The notes: generated from the letters alone by a model not told the origin. DNA of 6,012 nucleotides from Streptosporangiaceae bacterium (GCA_030039095.1 JASHQP010000153.1:1-6012); one strand, 5' to 3'; counted from the stretch's first letter, positions 1 through 5,469 are shown. Numbers and translations: made by a program.

Positions 1-563
1 GCGCCGCCGCGGCAAAGCGGGCCGCCGCGGCAAAGCGGGCCGAGCACAAGGCGTCGACCACCTGGCGGGAGATTGCCCACGCCGTCGCCGGGCAGGCCAG
101 CGGGCCGCTGCCCGCGAGCGACCGGCTGCTGCCGGCCGCCGTCAGCGGGCCACAGTCCAGCATGGACCTGACCCCGAGCCAGTACGACAACGCGACCACG
201 ATCGTGCGGCAGGCACTGCACATGCACATGGGGCTGCGTTCGGCGGTCATCGCGGTGGCCACCGCCATGCAGGAGTCATCGCTCGAGAACATCAACTACG
301 GCACCTATGACTCGCTGGGCCTGTTCCAGCAGCAGCCGGACATGGGCTGGGGCACGGCCGCCCAGGTCACCGACCCGGCCTACGCGTCCGACGCGTTCCT
401 GAGCGCGCTGCGCCAGTACCAGGACAGCAACCCGGGCTGGGCCACCCAGCCGCTGTGGGAGGCCGCGCAGGGCGTCCAGAAGTCGGGCTACCCCACCGCC
501 TACGCCAAGTGGGAAGTCCAGGCCGCCCACATCGTGGCCAGCGTCGTCCGCGGCATGTACTGA
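1..563 (+). CDS. Lysozyme/transglycosylase-like domain protein, C-terminal part (5' partial)
   Basis: The frame is open from the window edge (first full codon at 3) to TGA at 561-563, giving 186 visible residues; the true start lies upstream. An ATG at 162 exists, but coding-like sequence continues before it, so I treat the gene as partial. The visible part begins with a Lys/Arg/Ala-rich stretch (AAAAKR twice), followed by a linker and a domain from about residue 54. That domain carries AVIAVATAMQESS, a GTYDSLGLFQQ segment and a W-G-T-A-A-Q-V-x-D-P-A-Y-A block. This pattern is known from actinobacterial exported proteins with a lysozyme-like fold. The Glu of QESS is in the position expected for the catalytic acid, and SLGLFQQ resembles the substrate-groove segment. 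Likely role (inference): binding or cleaving peptidoglycan outside the membrane. The signal peptide would be outside the window. Activity is not proven, because many homologues carry this domain only as an accessory module. Confidence 0.72.
   Translation, partial: AAAAKRAAAAKRAEHKASTTWREIAHAVAGQASGPLPASDRLLPAAVSGPQSSMDLTPSQYDNATTIVRQALHMHMGLRSAVIAVATAMQESSLENINYGTYDSLGLFQQQPDMGWGTAAQVTDPAYASDAFLSALRQYQDSNPGWATQPLWEAAQGVQKSGYPTAYAKWEVQAAHIVASVVRGMY
3..38 (+). repeat. Perfect 18-bp tandem repeat (two copies) encoding AAAAKR
   Basis: Positions 3-20 and 21-38 are identical 18-base units, each encoding Ala-Ala-Ala-Ala-Lys-Arg. A third, diverged unit starts at 39 (Ala-Glu-His-Lys). The repeat may continue left of the window. 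The encoded stretch is basic, Ala-rich and probably helical, and sits N-terminal to the lysozyme-like domain, as a spacer or cell-wall-binding linker would. Identity at the DNA level suggests recent duplication by slippage. Confidence 0.85.
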
Positions 564-596
564 GGTCAGCGTCGCCTGCGGCATGTACTGAGGTCA
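541..596 (+). repeat. Imperfect 28-bp tandem duplication across the stop codon
   Basis: Positions 541-568 and 569-596 are two adjacent 28-base copies differing at two positions (7 and 9 of the unit). The first copy holds the last residues (VVRGMY) and the TGA of the upstream gene. The second repeats the same end, including GCATGTACTGA, but is out of frame because 28 is not a multiple of 3, so it is not translated. Confidence 0.9.
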
Positions 597-613
597 GAGG
601 TACTGCCCCACCC

Positions 614-660
614 GAGCCGCGCGCCCCGCCGGGTCTTGTCCCGGCCGGGGCACGCGGCTT
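614..660. terminator. Long GC-rich hairpin, probable bidirectional terminator
   Basis: The arms 615-621 and 653-659 (AGCCGCG/CGCGGCT) pair perfectly. After one mismatch (622/652), 623-628 pairs with 646-651. With C645 bulged, 629-633 then pairs with 640-644. The loop is six bases (634-639), giving about 18 base pairs, nearly all G-C. A G-T wobble can extend the base at 614/660. There is no U-tract on either side, which is common in high-GC actinobacteria. It lies between two convergent genes (plus-strand stop at 563, minus-strand stop at 677), where a shared terminator is expected. Confidence 0.75.
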
Positions 661-676
661 CTGGCTGGAAGGCGGG

Positions 677-1354
677 TCAGTTCGGCAGGACCACGGCGAG
701 CGCGAAACCGTCGTAGCCCTTGCGGCCCACGGTCTGGACCACGGTCGCGCTCACCCGCGGCTCGGCGGCGAGGGCCTCGATGAACCGGCGCACCCCATGC
801 ACGTTCGAGTTCCTGCTCCCGGCGTCGGCCACCGCCCCTCCACGCACGACGTTGTCGGCGATGATCATGCTTCCGGGCCGGCACAGCCGCACCGACCAGG
901 CCAGGTAGTCGGCGTAGCTGGGCTTGTCGGCGTCGATGAAGACCAGGTCGAACGGCCCGTCTCCGGCCGCGTGCAGCAGCGGCAGGGTGTCCAGCGCCGG
1001 GCCGACCCGCACCTCGGCCACGCCGGCCAGCCCGGCGTTCGCGAGGTTGGCCCGCGCCACCTCGGCGTGGCGTGGGTCCGCCTCCAGCGTAACCAGCCGG
1101 CCCCCGGTCGGCAGGGCCCGGGCCAGCCAGATCGCGCTGTATCCGCCGAGGGTCCCGATTTCGAGGATGCGGCGCGCCCCCTGGCCCAGCGCCAGCAGGT
1201 GCAGCAGCTTTCCCTGCGCCGGCGAGACGCTGATCTCGGGGAGCCCGGCGTCCACGATGGCCTGCAGCGCCGCGTCCAGCGCGGGGTCGGCCGGAACCAG
1301 GGCGGCGTCGGCGTAGTCATCGACGGAGGTCCATCGCTCCTGGGGCAAGGTCAC
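677..1354 (-). CDS. Class I SAM-dependent O-methyltransferase (COMT/CCoAOMT-like)
   Basis: A 225-residue protein of the usual length for bacterial Methyltransf_3 family enzymes, which move a methyl group from S-adenosylmethionine to a hydroxyl, typically of a catechol, with a divalent metal. Motif I is E65-I-G-T-L-G-G, followed by LVTLEAD ending near residue 93 (E91 would hold the SAM ribose). FIDADKPSY supplies D141 as metal ligand and K144 as the likely general base, and IIADNV supplies D167-N168 as the other metal ligands. All key residues of the family are present. The N-terminal sequence W-x-x-V-D-D-Y and SPAQGKLL also fit. It starts with GTG at 1354, overlapping the aldolase stop by four bases (GTGA). 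The only Shine-Dalgarno-like bases (GAGGGG) are one base from the start, so translation probably depends on coupling. It is the last gene of the four-gene operon and is followed by the hairpin at 614-660. The physiological substrate is unknown; it is presumably cytoplasmic. Confidence 0.9.
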   Translation of the reverse strand: MTLPQERWTSVDDYADAALVPADPALDAALQAIVDAGLPEISVSPAQGKLLHLLALGQGARRILEIGTLGGYSAIWLARALPTGGRLVTLEADPRHAEVARANLANAGLAGVAEVRVGPALDTLPLLHAAGDGPFDLVFIDADKPSYADYLAWSVRLCRPGSMIIADNVVRGGAVADAGSRNSNVHGVRRFIEALAAEPRVSATVVQTVGRKGYDGFALAVVLPN

Positions 1355-2070
1355 GCCCCTCGGGCCAGGGCGAGCTCGGTTGCGGCGGTGCGGCTCACGG
1401 CGACCGCGTCGACGGCGACGGTGATCATCCGGCAGCCGTTGTCCCGGTACAGCCGGGCGGTTGTTCCGTCGGAGGCGTGCACGCCGACCGGCTTTCCTGC
1501 CGCGGCGCAGGCCGCCCAGACTCGCTCCAGTTCCTTCCTGAGCACTGGCTCGGCGGGATCAAGCTCACAGCCGAGTGCGAACGAGAGGTCCCGCGGTCCC
1601 ACGTAGATCCCGTCGACCCCCTCGACGCTCAGGGTTGCGGGAAGCTCCGCGATCGCGGCGGGCGACTCAACCATGACGAAGCACAGCGGCTCGGTGAACG
1701 CGAAGTTCCCCCCGGCGGACCGGTAGCCGACGGGAGGGTACCGGCAAGCCCCGGCGACCATGGCGGCCTGCTGGGCAGACTCGACGTTGGGCACGATGAC
1801 CCCTTCGCAGCCGAGGTCCAGGGGCCGGCCGATATCAGCCGGGTGAGCGTATCTGACCCGGGCGAGCGGGGTGGCTCCTGCGTGCTTGATGGCCGTGGTG
1901 ATCGCGGGCAGGTCACCCTCGGTGGCGCTGCCGTGCTGCAGGTCCACGACGACGTAGTCGAGCCCGGCCATCGCCAGGCACCTGGCGGGCAGCACGTCGG
2001 GGATCGTGGTCCAGCCGCCGTACACGGCCTCTCCGCCGCTGAGGCGGTCGCGAAGGGAGGGGGTCGTCAT
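1351..2070 (-). CDS. HpcH/HpaI-family aldolase (class II, metal/pyruvate type)
   Basis: A 239-residue TIM-barrel protein of the HpcH/HpaI aldolase/citrate lyase family. Relatives reversibly split 4-hydroxy-2-oxo acids to pyruvate and an aldehyde. D43-L-Q-H46-G holds the catalytic His, and R71 in LARVR is the pyruvate-binding Arg. GCEGVIVPNVESAQQA is the core strand block, V-E135-S and G-P-R-D161-L-S hold the metal ligands, and EGVDGIYVG lies between them. From memory, E. coli HpaI has H45, R70, E149 and D175. The His-Arg and Glu-Asp spacings here are identical, but about 15 residues are missing between RSAGG (117-121) and E135. That segment normally carries the RA...Y loop next to the active site. 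Gln45 replaces the Glu common in DxEH-type relatives. The ATG at 2070 overlaps the previous stop (ATGA), and an in-frame TGA lies just upstream, so no earlier start is possible. A strong AAGGAGG at 2089-2095 is 18 bases away, further than usual. The substrate is not predictable. Confidence 0.85.
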   Translation of the reverse strand: MTTPSLRDRLSGGEAVYGGWTTIPDVLPARCLAMAGLDYVVVDLQHGSATEGDLPAITTAIKHAGATPLARVRYAHPADIGRPLDLGCEGVIVPNVESAQQAAMVAGACRYPPVGYRSAGGNFAFTEPLCFVMVESPAAIAELPATLSVEGVDGIYVGPRDLSFALGCELDPAEPVLRKELERVWAACAAAGKPVGVHASDGTTARLYRDNGCRMITVAVDAVAVSRTAATELALARGA

Positions 2071-2465
2071 GGCTCAAGCCAAGCACAGCCTCCTTCGGCG
2101 ACCGCTGGGGCGGGTCGCCCTCCGCTGGGCGAATCCGCCGCCGGCCGTGGCTCGGCGCGCTCCGCGACCGACTCCGGCGTGATCGCCGTTCCCCCGGTGG
2201 CGCGCGGCACGGTCGCGCAGGTCTGCTGCACCATCACCGTCGGCCTGGCGCGCGACACCGCGAGGGCAGGCCGGTTGAGCAGGCCGGGTATGCCCACGCC
2301 GATGCCAGCGACGATGGCCACCCCCGCCACGATCCCCAGGCTGCGTCCGGCCTGAATGGCCTTTCCCTTCCTGGCGGCTGCGCCGACCGGGGCCTCCGGC
2401 GGAGAGACCGCATCGAGGACGGCGTCAAGCTGCACACGCAGGTCCTGCTCGTCGACGATGCTCAT
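2067..2465 (-). CDS. Short single-pass membrane protein, putative anti-sigma factor
   Basis: 132 residues with three visible parts. An acidic N-terminal helix (MSIVDEQDLRVQLDAVLDAV, about 1-20) is followed by a basic patch (RKGK, 32-35). One hydrophobic segment spans about 43-63 (LGIVAGVAIVAGIGVGIPGLL). The outer tail of about 70 residues is Pro/Ala-rich, with two Cys (83 and 127). It lies directly after the SigE-type sigma gene, shares an ATGA overlap with it, and has a good GAGGAGG site (spacer about 7) inside the sigma coding end. Position and layout match the membrane proteins that often follow SigE-family sigma genes in actinobacteria and are thought to hold the sigma factor at the membrane. 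There is no HxxxCxxC zinc anti-sigma motif. It is short: such neighbours usually have a much longer folded outer domain, whereas this tail looks disordered. It may be a truncated gene or a reduced form. The function is inferred from context only. Confidence 0.6.
   Translation of the reverse strand: MSIVDEQDLRVQLDAVLDAVSPPEAPVGAAARKGKAIQAGRSLGIVAGVAIVAGIGVGIPGLLNRPALAVSRARPTVMVQQTCATVPRATGGTAITPESVAERAEPRPAADSPSGGRPAPAVAEGGCAWLEP
2089..2095 (-). promoter_or_regulatory. Strong but distant Shine-Dalgarno-like site before the aldolase
   Basis: AAGGAGG on the minus strand lies 18 bases upstream of the aldolase ATG at 2070, inside the end of the preceding gene. Normal spacing is about 5-10. It could help ribosomes re-enter at the ATGA overlap, or it may be left over from an earlier gene arrangement. 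A TTG six bases after it is followed by one codon and then TGA, so it starts no real protein. Confidence 0.4.
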
Positions 2466-2965
2466 AACGACACCTCCTCGGCCGCATCCTCGCCGACCCG
2501 GAGGCTTGCCAGCGCCCTGGACGCCTGACTCCTGACGTTGCCAACCGAGCAGCCAAGAACGGCGGCGACCTGGGCTTCCGTCATGTCCATCCAGTACCGG
2601 AGCAGCACCACGGAGCGCTGGCCGGCCGGCAGCCGCATCAGGGCTGTCACCAGCGCCGGCCTGTCATCGCCGACCCGGGCCGCCGGAGCCGTTTCCGGCT
2701 CAGGCTCACCGCCCGTCCTGCGCTTGCGCACCCGGCGCCCGCTGACCTTGCCAAGGCTCGCGTTGAGAACCATTCGTCTTAGGTAGACGTCCGGGTCGCC
2801 CGTCCGGAGTACCCGGGGCCAGGATGCGTACACTCGTGCCAGCGCCGCACGCGCCAGATCCTCTGCGAGGCGCTCATCACCGGTCAGCCCATAGCCGAGC
2901 CGCACGAGCGCTGACCAGCGACCGCGCATGAACTCGGCGAACTCGGTCTCCGTCCGAGAGTCCAT
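2462..2965 (-). CDS. SigE-family ECF RNA polymerase sigma factor
   Basis: 167 residues, the normal size for the actinobacterial SigE-type group of extracytoplasmic-function sigma factors. Region 2 (about 8-83) includes FMRGRW, LVRLGYGLTGD, LAEDLARAALARVYASW and YLRRMVLNAS, ending in a basic stretch RRVRKRR. A Pro/Glu-rich linker (86-100) leads to region 4 (about 104-156), with LMRLPAGQRSVVLLRYW, then TEAQVAAVLGCSVGNVRSQ as the helix-turn-helix that reads the -35 element, then ASRALASLR. In many relatives the region 2 helix reads DLVQ; here it is DLAR. I place the start at ATG 2965, preceded by GGAGG at 2970-2974 (spacer 4). The frame stays open up to 3151, but that extension has no family similarity and would cross the divergent promoter region. 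It is the first gene of the operon and overlaps the next by ATGA. It probably directs transcription of a small regulon, perhaps including itself; the signal is unknown. Confidence 0.9.
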   Translation of the reverse strand: MDSRTETEFAEFMRGRWSALVRLGYGLTGDERLAEDLARAALARVYASWPRVLRTGDPDVYLRRMVLNASLGKVSGRRVRKRRTGGEPEPETAPAARVGDDRPALVTALMRLPAGQRSVVLLRYWMDMTEAQVAAVLGCSVGNVRSQASRALASLRVGEDAAEEVSL

Positions 2966-2969
2966 GGCA

Positions 2970-2974
2970 CCTCC
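2970..2974 (-). promoter_or_regulatory. Ribosome binding site of the sigma factor gene
   Basis: GGAGG on the minus strand, 4 bases before the ATG at 2965. It decides the start against the upstream in-frame codons as far as 3151, none of which has a comparable site at a normal distance. Confidence 0.7.
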
Positions 2975-3031
2975 GCTCCCAACGGAGCACGTACGCCTCG
3001 GATGATCGTCGCTACCGAGGATGGCACGGTT

Positions 3032-3047
3032 GGCCTGCCGACAGGCC
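3032..3047. repeat. Inverted repeat, possible operator or leader hairpin
   Basis: GGCCTG, a four-base loop CCGA, then CAGGCC: a perfect 6-bp inverted repeat. It can be lengthened by a G-T and a T-A pair (TTGGCCTG with CAGGCCGA). It lies 67 bases upstream of the sigma factor start, a place where an operator or the 5' leader of the sigma mRNA could be. Short GC-rich palindromes are frequent in such genomes, so function is uncertain. Confidence 0.3.
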
Positions 3048-3255
3048 GAATACATGCCAGAACAGCTGATTCGCATGCCCCCGATGACCGAAGCGCCGGA
3101 AATCGCCCGTCTTGAGGGCGTCCGCGTGCCAAACTGCCCTGCCCTTGGCAACAGGAATCGCTACCGCCACCGGCGTCCCGGGTGCCACCATAGGGTGCCG
3201 CATCGGCGGGAATGTCGGGTTGCCGTTCTCGGCAGCCATTCTGAATGGGGCGGGA

Positions 3256-4686
3256 GTGAGCAACGATACCGGCCTGTCTTCGATCAGCCATGTTGTGGTG
3301 CTGATGCTGGAGAACAGGTCCTTCGACCACATGCTGGGCTTCCTGTACACGGCCCAGGGGAACGTCTCACCGTCAGGCCAGCCATTCGACGGGCTCGCCG
3401 GAACGGAATCGAACCCCGATTCAACTGGGGCGGCGGTGACCGTTTCCCAGATCGTCCCCACCACGCCGAACGCCTATTTCATGCCGGGAGCCGATCCCGG
3501 CGAAGGCTACATGGCAACGAACGACCAGCTGTTCGGCAGCGAGACCGCGCCGGCCAGCTCCTCGCAAGTGCCAGGAATGCAGGGCTTCGTCAAGGACTTC
3601 GCTTACACGCTCGGCTGGCAGTCGAAGTCGAGCACGTGGTCCATCGTGCCCGGCACCGTCGCCAGCAACATCATGGGGTGCTTCACGCCGGCGGCGCTGC
3701 CCGTGCTGTCGGCGCTGGCCACCTCGTACGCGGTGTGTGACCAGTGGTTCGCGTCGGTGCCCACCGAGACGCTGCCGAACCGCGCGTTCGCCTGCTCGGC
3801 GACCAGCCAGGGACACATGGACGACAAGACGCGCACGTTCACGTCGCCGTCGATCTTCGGCCTGCTCGGCAGCAGCAACCTCACATGGGCGATCTACGGC
3901 TACGATGCGGAGCCGCTCACGAAGTCGACGTTCACCGACGTCGCGAGCGCCGCGAACGGCACCATCGGCAAGTTCCCCGACTTCCAGGCCGCCGCTTCGG
4001 GCGGCACCCTGCCGGCGTTCACGTTCCTGGAGCCGAGCTGGAGCTCGACCGGGAACAGCCAGCACCCGAACTACGACGTCGCGCTCGGCGAGCAGCTCAT
4101 CCACGACGTCTATGAGGCGCTCCGCGGCGGGCCCGGCTGGCCGCAGACGCTGCTGGTCATCACGTACGACGAGCACGGTGGCTGCTACGACCACGTGGCG
4201 CCGCCGTCGGGGGCGACGCCGCCGGACGCCGACGCCGGCGAGTTCGGCTTCGACTTCACGCGGTTCGGCGTCCGCGTGCCCGCGGTGCTGGTGTCGCCGC
4301 TGATCCAGGCCGGGACGGTCTTCCGGGTGCCGGCCGGGAGCACCCCGATCGACCACACGTCCATCCTCAAGACCGTGCAGCAGCGCTGGAACCTGCCGGC
4401 GCTGACAGCGCGGGACGCGGCAGCACCCGGCCTCGGCGGTGTGCTGACTCTGACCACGCCGCGCACCGACGACGCGCTCGCGGGCGTTACCGTGCCCGTT
4501 TCGGCGGGCGCGACCCCGGGCGCGGCCCTGCCGTCGCACCTGCAGGAGGTGCAGGCGGACCTGATCTCCCGGCAGTATCCCGCTGGCCAGCACCCCGCGG
4601 CGGACAGGCTGGCCACGCAGGACTCCAACACCGCGTACGAAAACTACATCCGCAACTACAAGAGCCTGGAGCCGCCGCAGTCCTGA
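3256..4686 (+). CDS. Phosphoesterase-family protein (phospholipase C / acid phosphatase type)
   Basis: 476 residues from the chosen GTG. It belongs to the family of bacterial phospholipases C and AcpA-type acid phosphatases, which hydrolyse phosphate esters with a metal centre. Metal-binding and core motifs are intact: LMLE19-N20-RSFDH near the N-terminus, T172-LPNR with the Thr in the place expected for the nucleophile, and TFLEPSW. HPNYD then precedes D305-E306 in ITYDEHGG, and H313 lies in YDHV. The late RFGVRVPAVLVSP and DHTSILKT blocks complete the domain. I chose GTG 3256 because relatives begin only about ten residues before ISH-VVVLMLENR and because third-position GC drops upstream. 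A TTG at 3112 would add 48 residues that look neither like a signal peptide nor like family sequence. No Tat or Sec signal is seen from GTG 3256, unlike the mycobacterial PLCs, so location is uncertain. It ends four bases before the stop of the next, convergent gene. Substrate is unproven. Confidence 0.88.
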   Translation: MSNDTGLSSISHVVVLMLENRSFDHMLGFLYTAQGNVSPSGQPFDGLAGTESNPDSTGAAVTVSQIVPTTPNAYFMPGADPGEGYMATNDQLFGSETAPASSSQVPGMQGFVKDFAYTLGWQSKSSTWSIVPGTVASNIMGCFTPAALPVLSALATSYAVCDQWFASVPTETLPNRAFACSATSQGHMDDKTRTFTSPSIFGLLGSSNLTWAIYGYDAEPLTKSTFTDVASAANGTIGKFPDFQAAASGGTLPAFTFLEPSWSSTGNSQHPNYDVALGEQLIHDVYEALRGGPGWPQTLLVITYDEHGGCYDHVAPPSGATPPDADAGEFGFDFTRFGVRVPAVLVSPLIQAGTVFRVPAGSTPIDHTSILKTVQQRWNLPALTARDAAAPGLGGVLTLTTPRTDDALAGVTVPVSAGATPGAALPSHLQEVQADLISRQYPAGQHPAADRLATQDSNTAYENYIRNYKSLEPPQS

Positions 4687-4693
4687 CCGGTCA
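4684..4693. other. 10-bp palindrome made of two convergent stop codons
   Basis: TGACCGGTCA is its own reverse complement. Its first three bases are the stop of the phosphoesterase gene on the plus strand, and its last three are the stop (TGA) of the MDMPI-like gene on the minus strand. Only four bases lie between the genes, so no ordinary terminator hairpin fits between them. Confidence 0.9.
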
Positions 4694-5362
4694 CCCGATC
4701 AGCGGCAGCCGGTTGTCCTCGAACACCGACCGGCCGGACGCCGCCAGGATCCAGTCCAGGTCGTCCGACAGCTCCGGGGGCCGGCGCCCCACGGTCCGGC
4801 GCGCCAGCAGGTCGTCGAGGATCGACGCGGTTTCCTTGATCCCTTCGGTCGTCGCGATGTAGTCGCGGCCGAGCGCCTGGGTAAGGTCGATGCCATGTAC
4901 GACGGCCTCGACGATGCGGCTCGCGGCGAACTCGTCGACGCGCATCGGGGCAAAGTACCCTGGGCCGACCGTGCGCGCGGGCACGGAGCGCGCGTGCGAG
5001 ATCACGCCCGAGAACGTCTCGTGCAGCGCGTGCGGCATGTCCGCGGGGGTCTTTCCGCGCACCATCGTGAATGCGTAGTCGTACACGACGGGTGCGGTCT
5101 CCGAACGCGCATTGATGAAGAAACTGGTCCGGTCGCGCGCTGGCTGGAAGTCGTCCTTGCCGTCGATCAGCATCCCGGTCAGGCCGATCGAGATGTCGAA
5201 GTGGCCGGCGAGCTCGAACACCGTCCAGTGCGGCAGGCTCGGGTCGACCGGAATGAGCTTCGTCGGGAACCGCCATTCGTCCGGAGACAGGCCGCGGAAC
5301 ACCTCCTCGACCCGTGCAAGTTCCTCCGCAAGGATGCCGATGGTGGCCTCGTACGTTCCCAT
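4691..5362 (-). CDS. DinB/MDMPI-fold metalloenzyme (mycothiol-dependent maleylpyruvate isomerase-like)
   Basis: 223 residues, four-helix-bundle type. The N-terminal region reads EELARVEEVFRGLSPDEW, followed by HWTVFELAGH54-FD and then E152-AVVH156-GIDLTQALGRD. H54, E152 and H156 fit the metal triad of the MDMPI_N/DinB-like family; from memory, the C. glutamicum enzyme uses H52, E144 and H148, with the same Glu-His spacing. Members are typically actinobacterial and thought to act with mycothiol, for example in isomerisation of maleylpyruvate, but most paralogues have no known substrate, so the specific reaction is not assigned. The start at ATG 5362 has GAGGAGG at 5369-5375 with a 6-base spacer. 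The frame is open further to 5575, but that extension is low-complexity sequence lying over the promoter and start of the divergent gene. It is convergent with the phosphoesterase and divergent from the membrane protein gene, so probably monocistronic. Presumably cytoplasmic. Confidence 0.85.
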   Translation of the reverse strand: MGTYEATIGILAEELARVEEVFRGLSPDEWRFPTKLIPVDPSLPHWTVFELAGHFDISIGLTGMLIDGKDDFQPARDRTSFFINARSETAPVVYDYAFTMVRGKTPADMPHALHETFSGVISHARSVPARTVGPGYFAPMRVDEFAASRIVEAVVHGIDLTQALGRDYIATTEGIKETASILDDLLARRTVGRRPPELSDDLDWILAASGRSVFEDNRLPLIG

Positions 5363-5469
5363 GGCGGGCCTCCTCGCACACAAGTCTCCCAGATCACCGG
5401 CGACCGCTGCCAGATCCGCGTTTGCGGCATCGCGTCGCAGCTTGCCCCGGTTTGCGGCATGCTCGGCTG
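5363..5469. promoter_or_regulatory. Divergent promoter region with 11-bp direct repeats
   Basis: These 107 bases lie between two divergent starts. GTTTGCGGCAT occurs at 5420-5430 and again at 5450-5460, exactly 30 bases apart, or close to three helical turns. A shorter repeat, CCAGATC, occurs at 5389-5395 and 5410-5416. The second 11-bp copy ends nine bases before the ATG at 5470, where a bound protein could block transcription or translation of the membrane protein gene. No standard -35/-10 pair is obvious. Confidence 0.45.

Larger units (their letters stand above)
2966..3255. promoter_or_regulatory. Divergent intergenic region between the sigma operon and the phosphoesterase gene
   Basis: These 290 bases separate two start codons facing away from each other, so promoters for both directions should lie here. 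Base composition is less extreme than in the genes: in the phosphoesterase frame, third-position GC in 3112-3255 is about 73%, below the near-saturated gene bodies. I see two small inverted repeats: CCTCGG/CCGAGG (2996-3001 with 3015-3020, 13-base spacer) and GGCCTG/CAGGCC (3032-3037 with 3042-3047, 4-base loop). A third pair, CGCCC/GGGCG, lies at 3104-3108 and 3116-3120. No clear -35/-10 pair of the housekeeping type or of the common ECF type (GGAAC then CGTT) can be assigned. Confidence 0.5.

Noticed and set aside
541..596. 28-bp repeat as an attachment site or insertion sequence end
   Set aside because: The copies are directly adjacent with nothing between them, and no integrase or transposase is near.
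455..1606. Long plus-strand open frame (383 codons) over the methyltransferase and aldolase genes
   Set aside because: It lies antisense to two genes with intact family motifs, and its protein is Arg/Gly/Pro-rich without any recognisable domain. Long antisense frames are expected where GC is very high.
3104..3120. CGCCC/GGGCG hairpin as a terminator
   Set aside because: It has only five base pairs and no T-tract, and there is no gene end nearby that needs it.
2966..3151. N-terminal extension of the sigma factor to 3151
   Set aside because: It has no family similarity, crosses the divergent promoter region, and a good ribosome site sits at ATG 2965.
3421..4593. Long minus-strand open frame (390 codons) opposite the phosphoesterase
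   Set aside because: Composition is extremely Arg-rich and low in complexity, and the opposite strand has an intact enzyme with all metal ligands.
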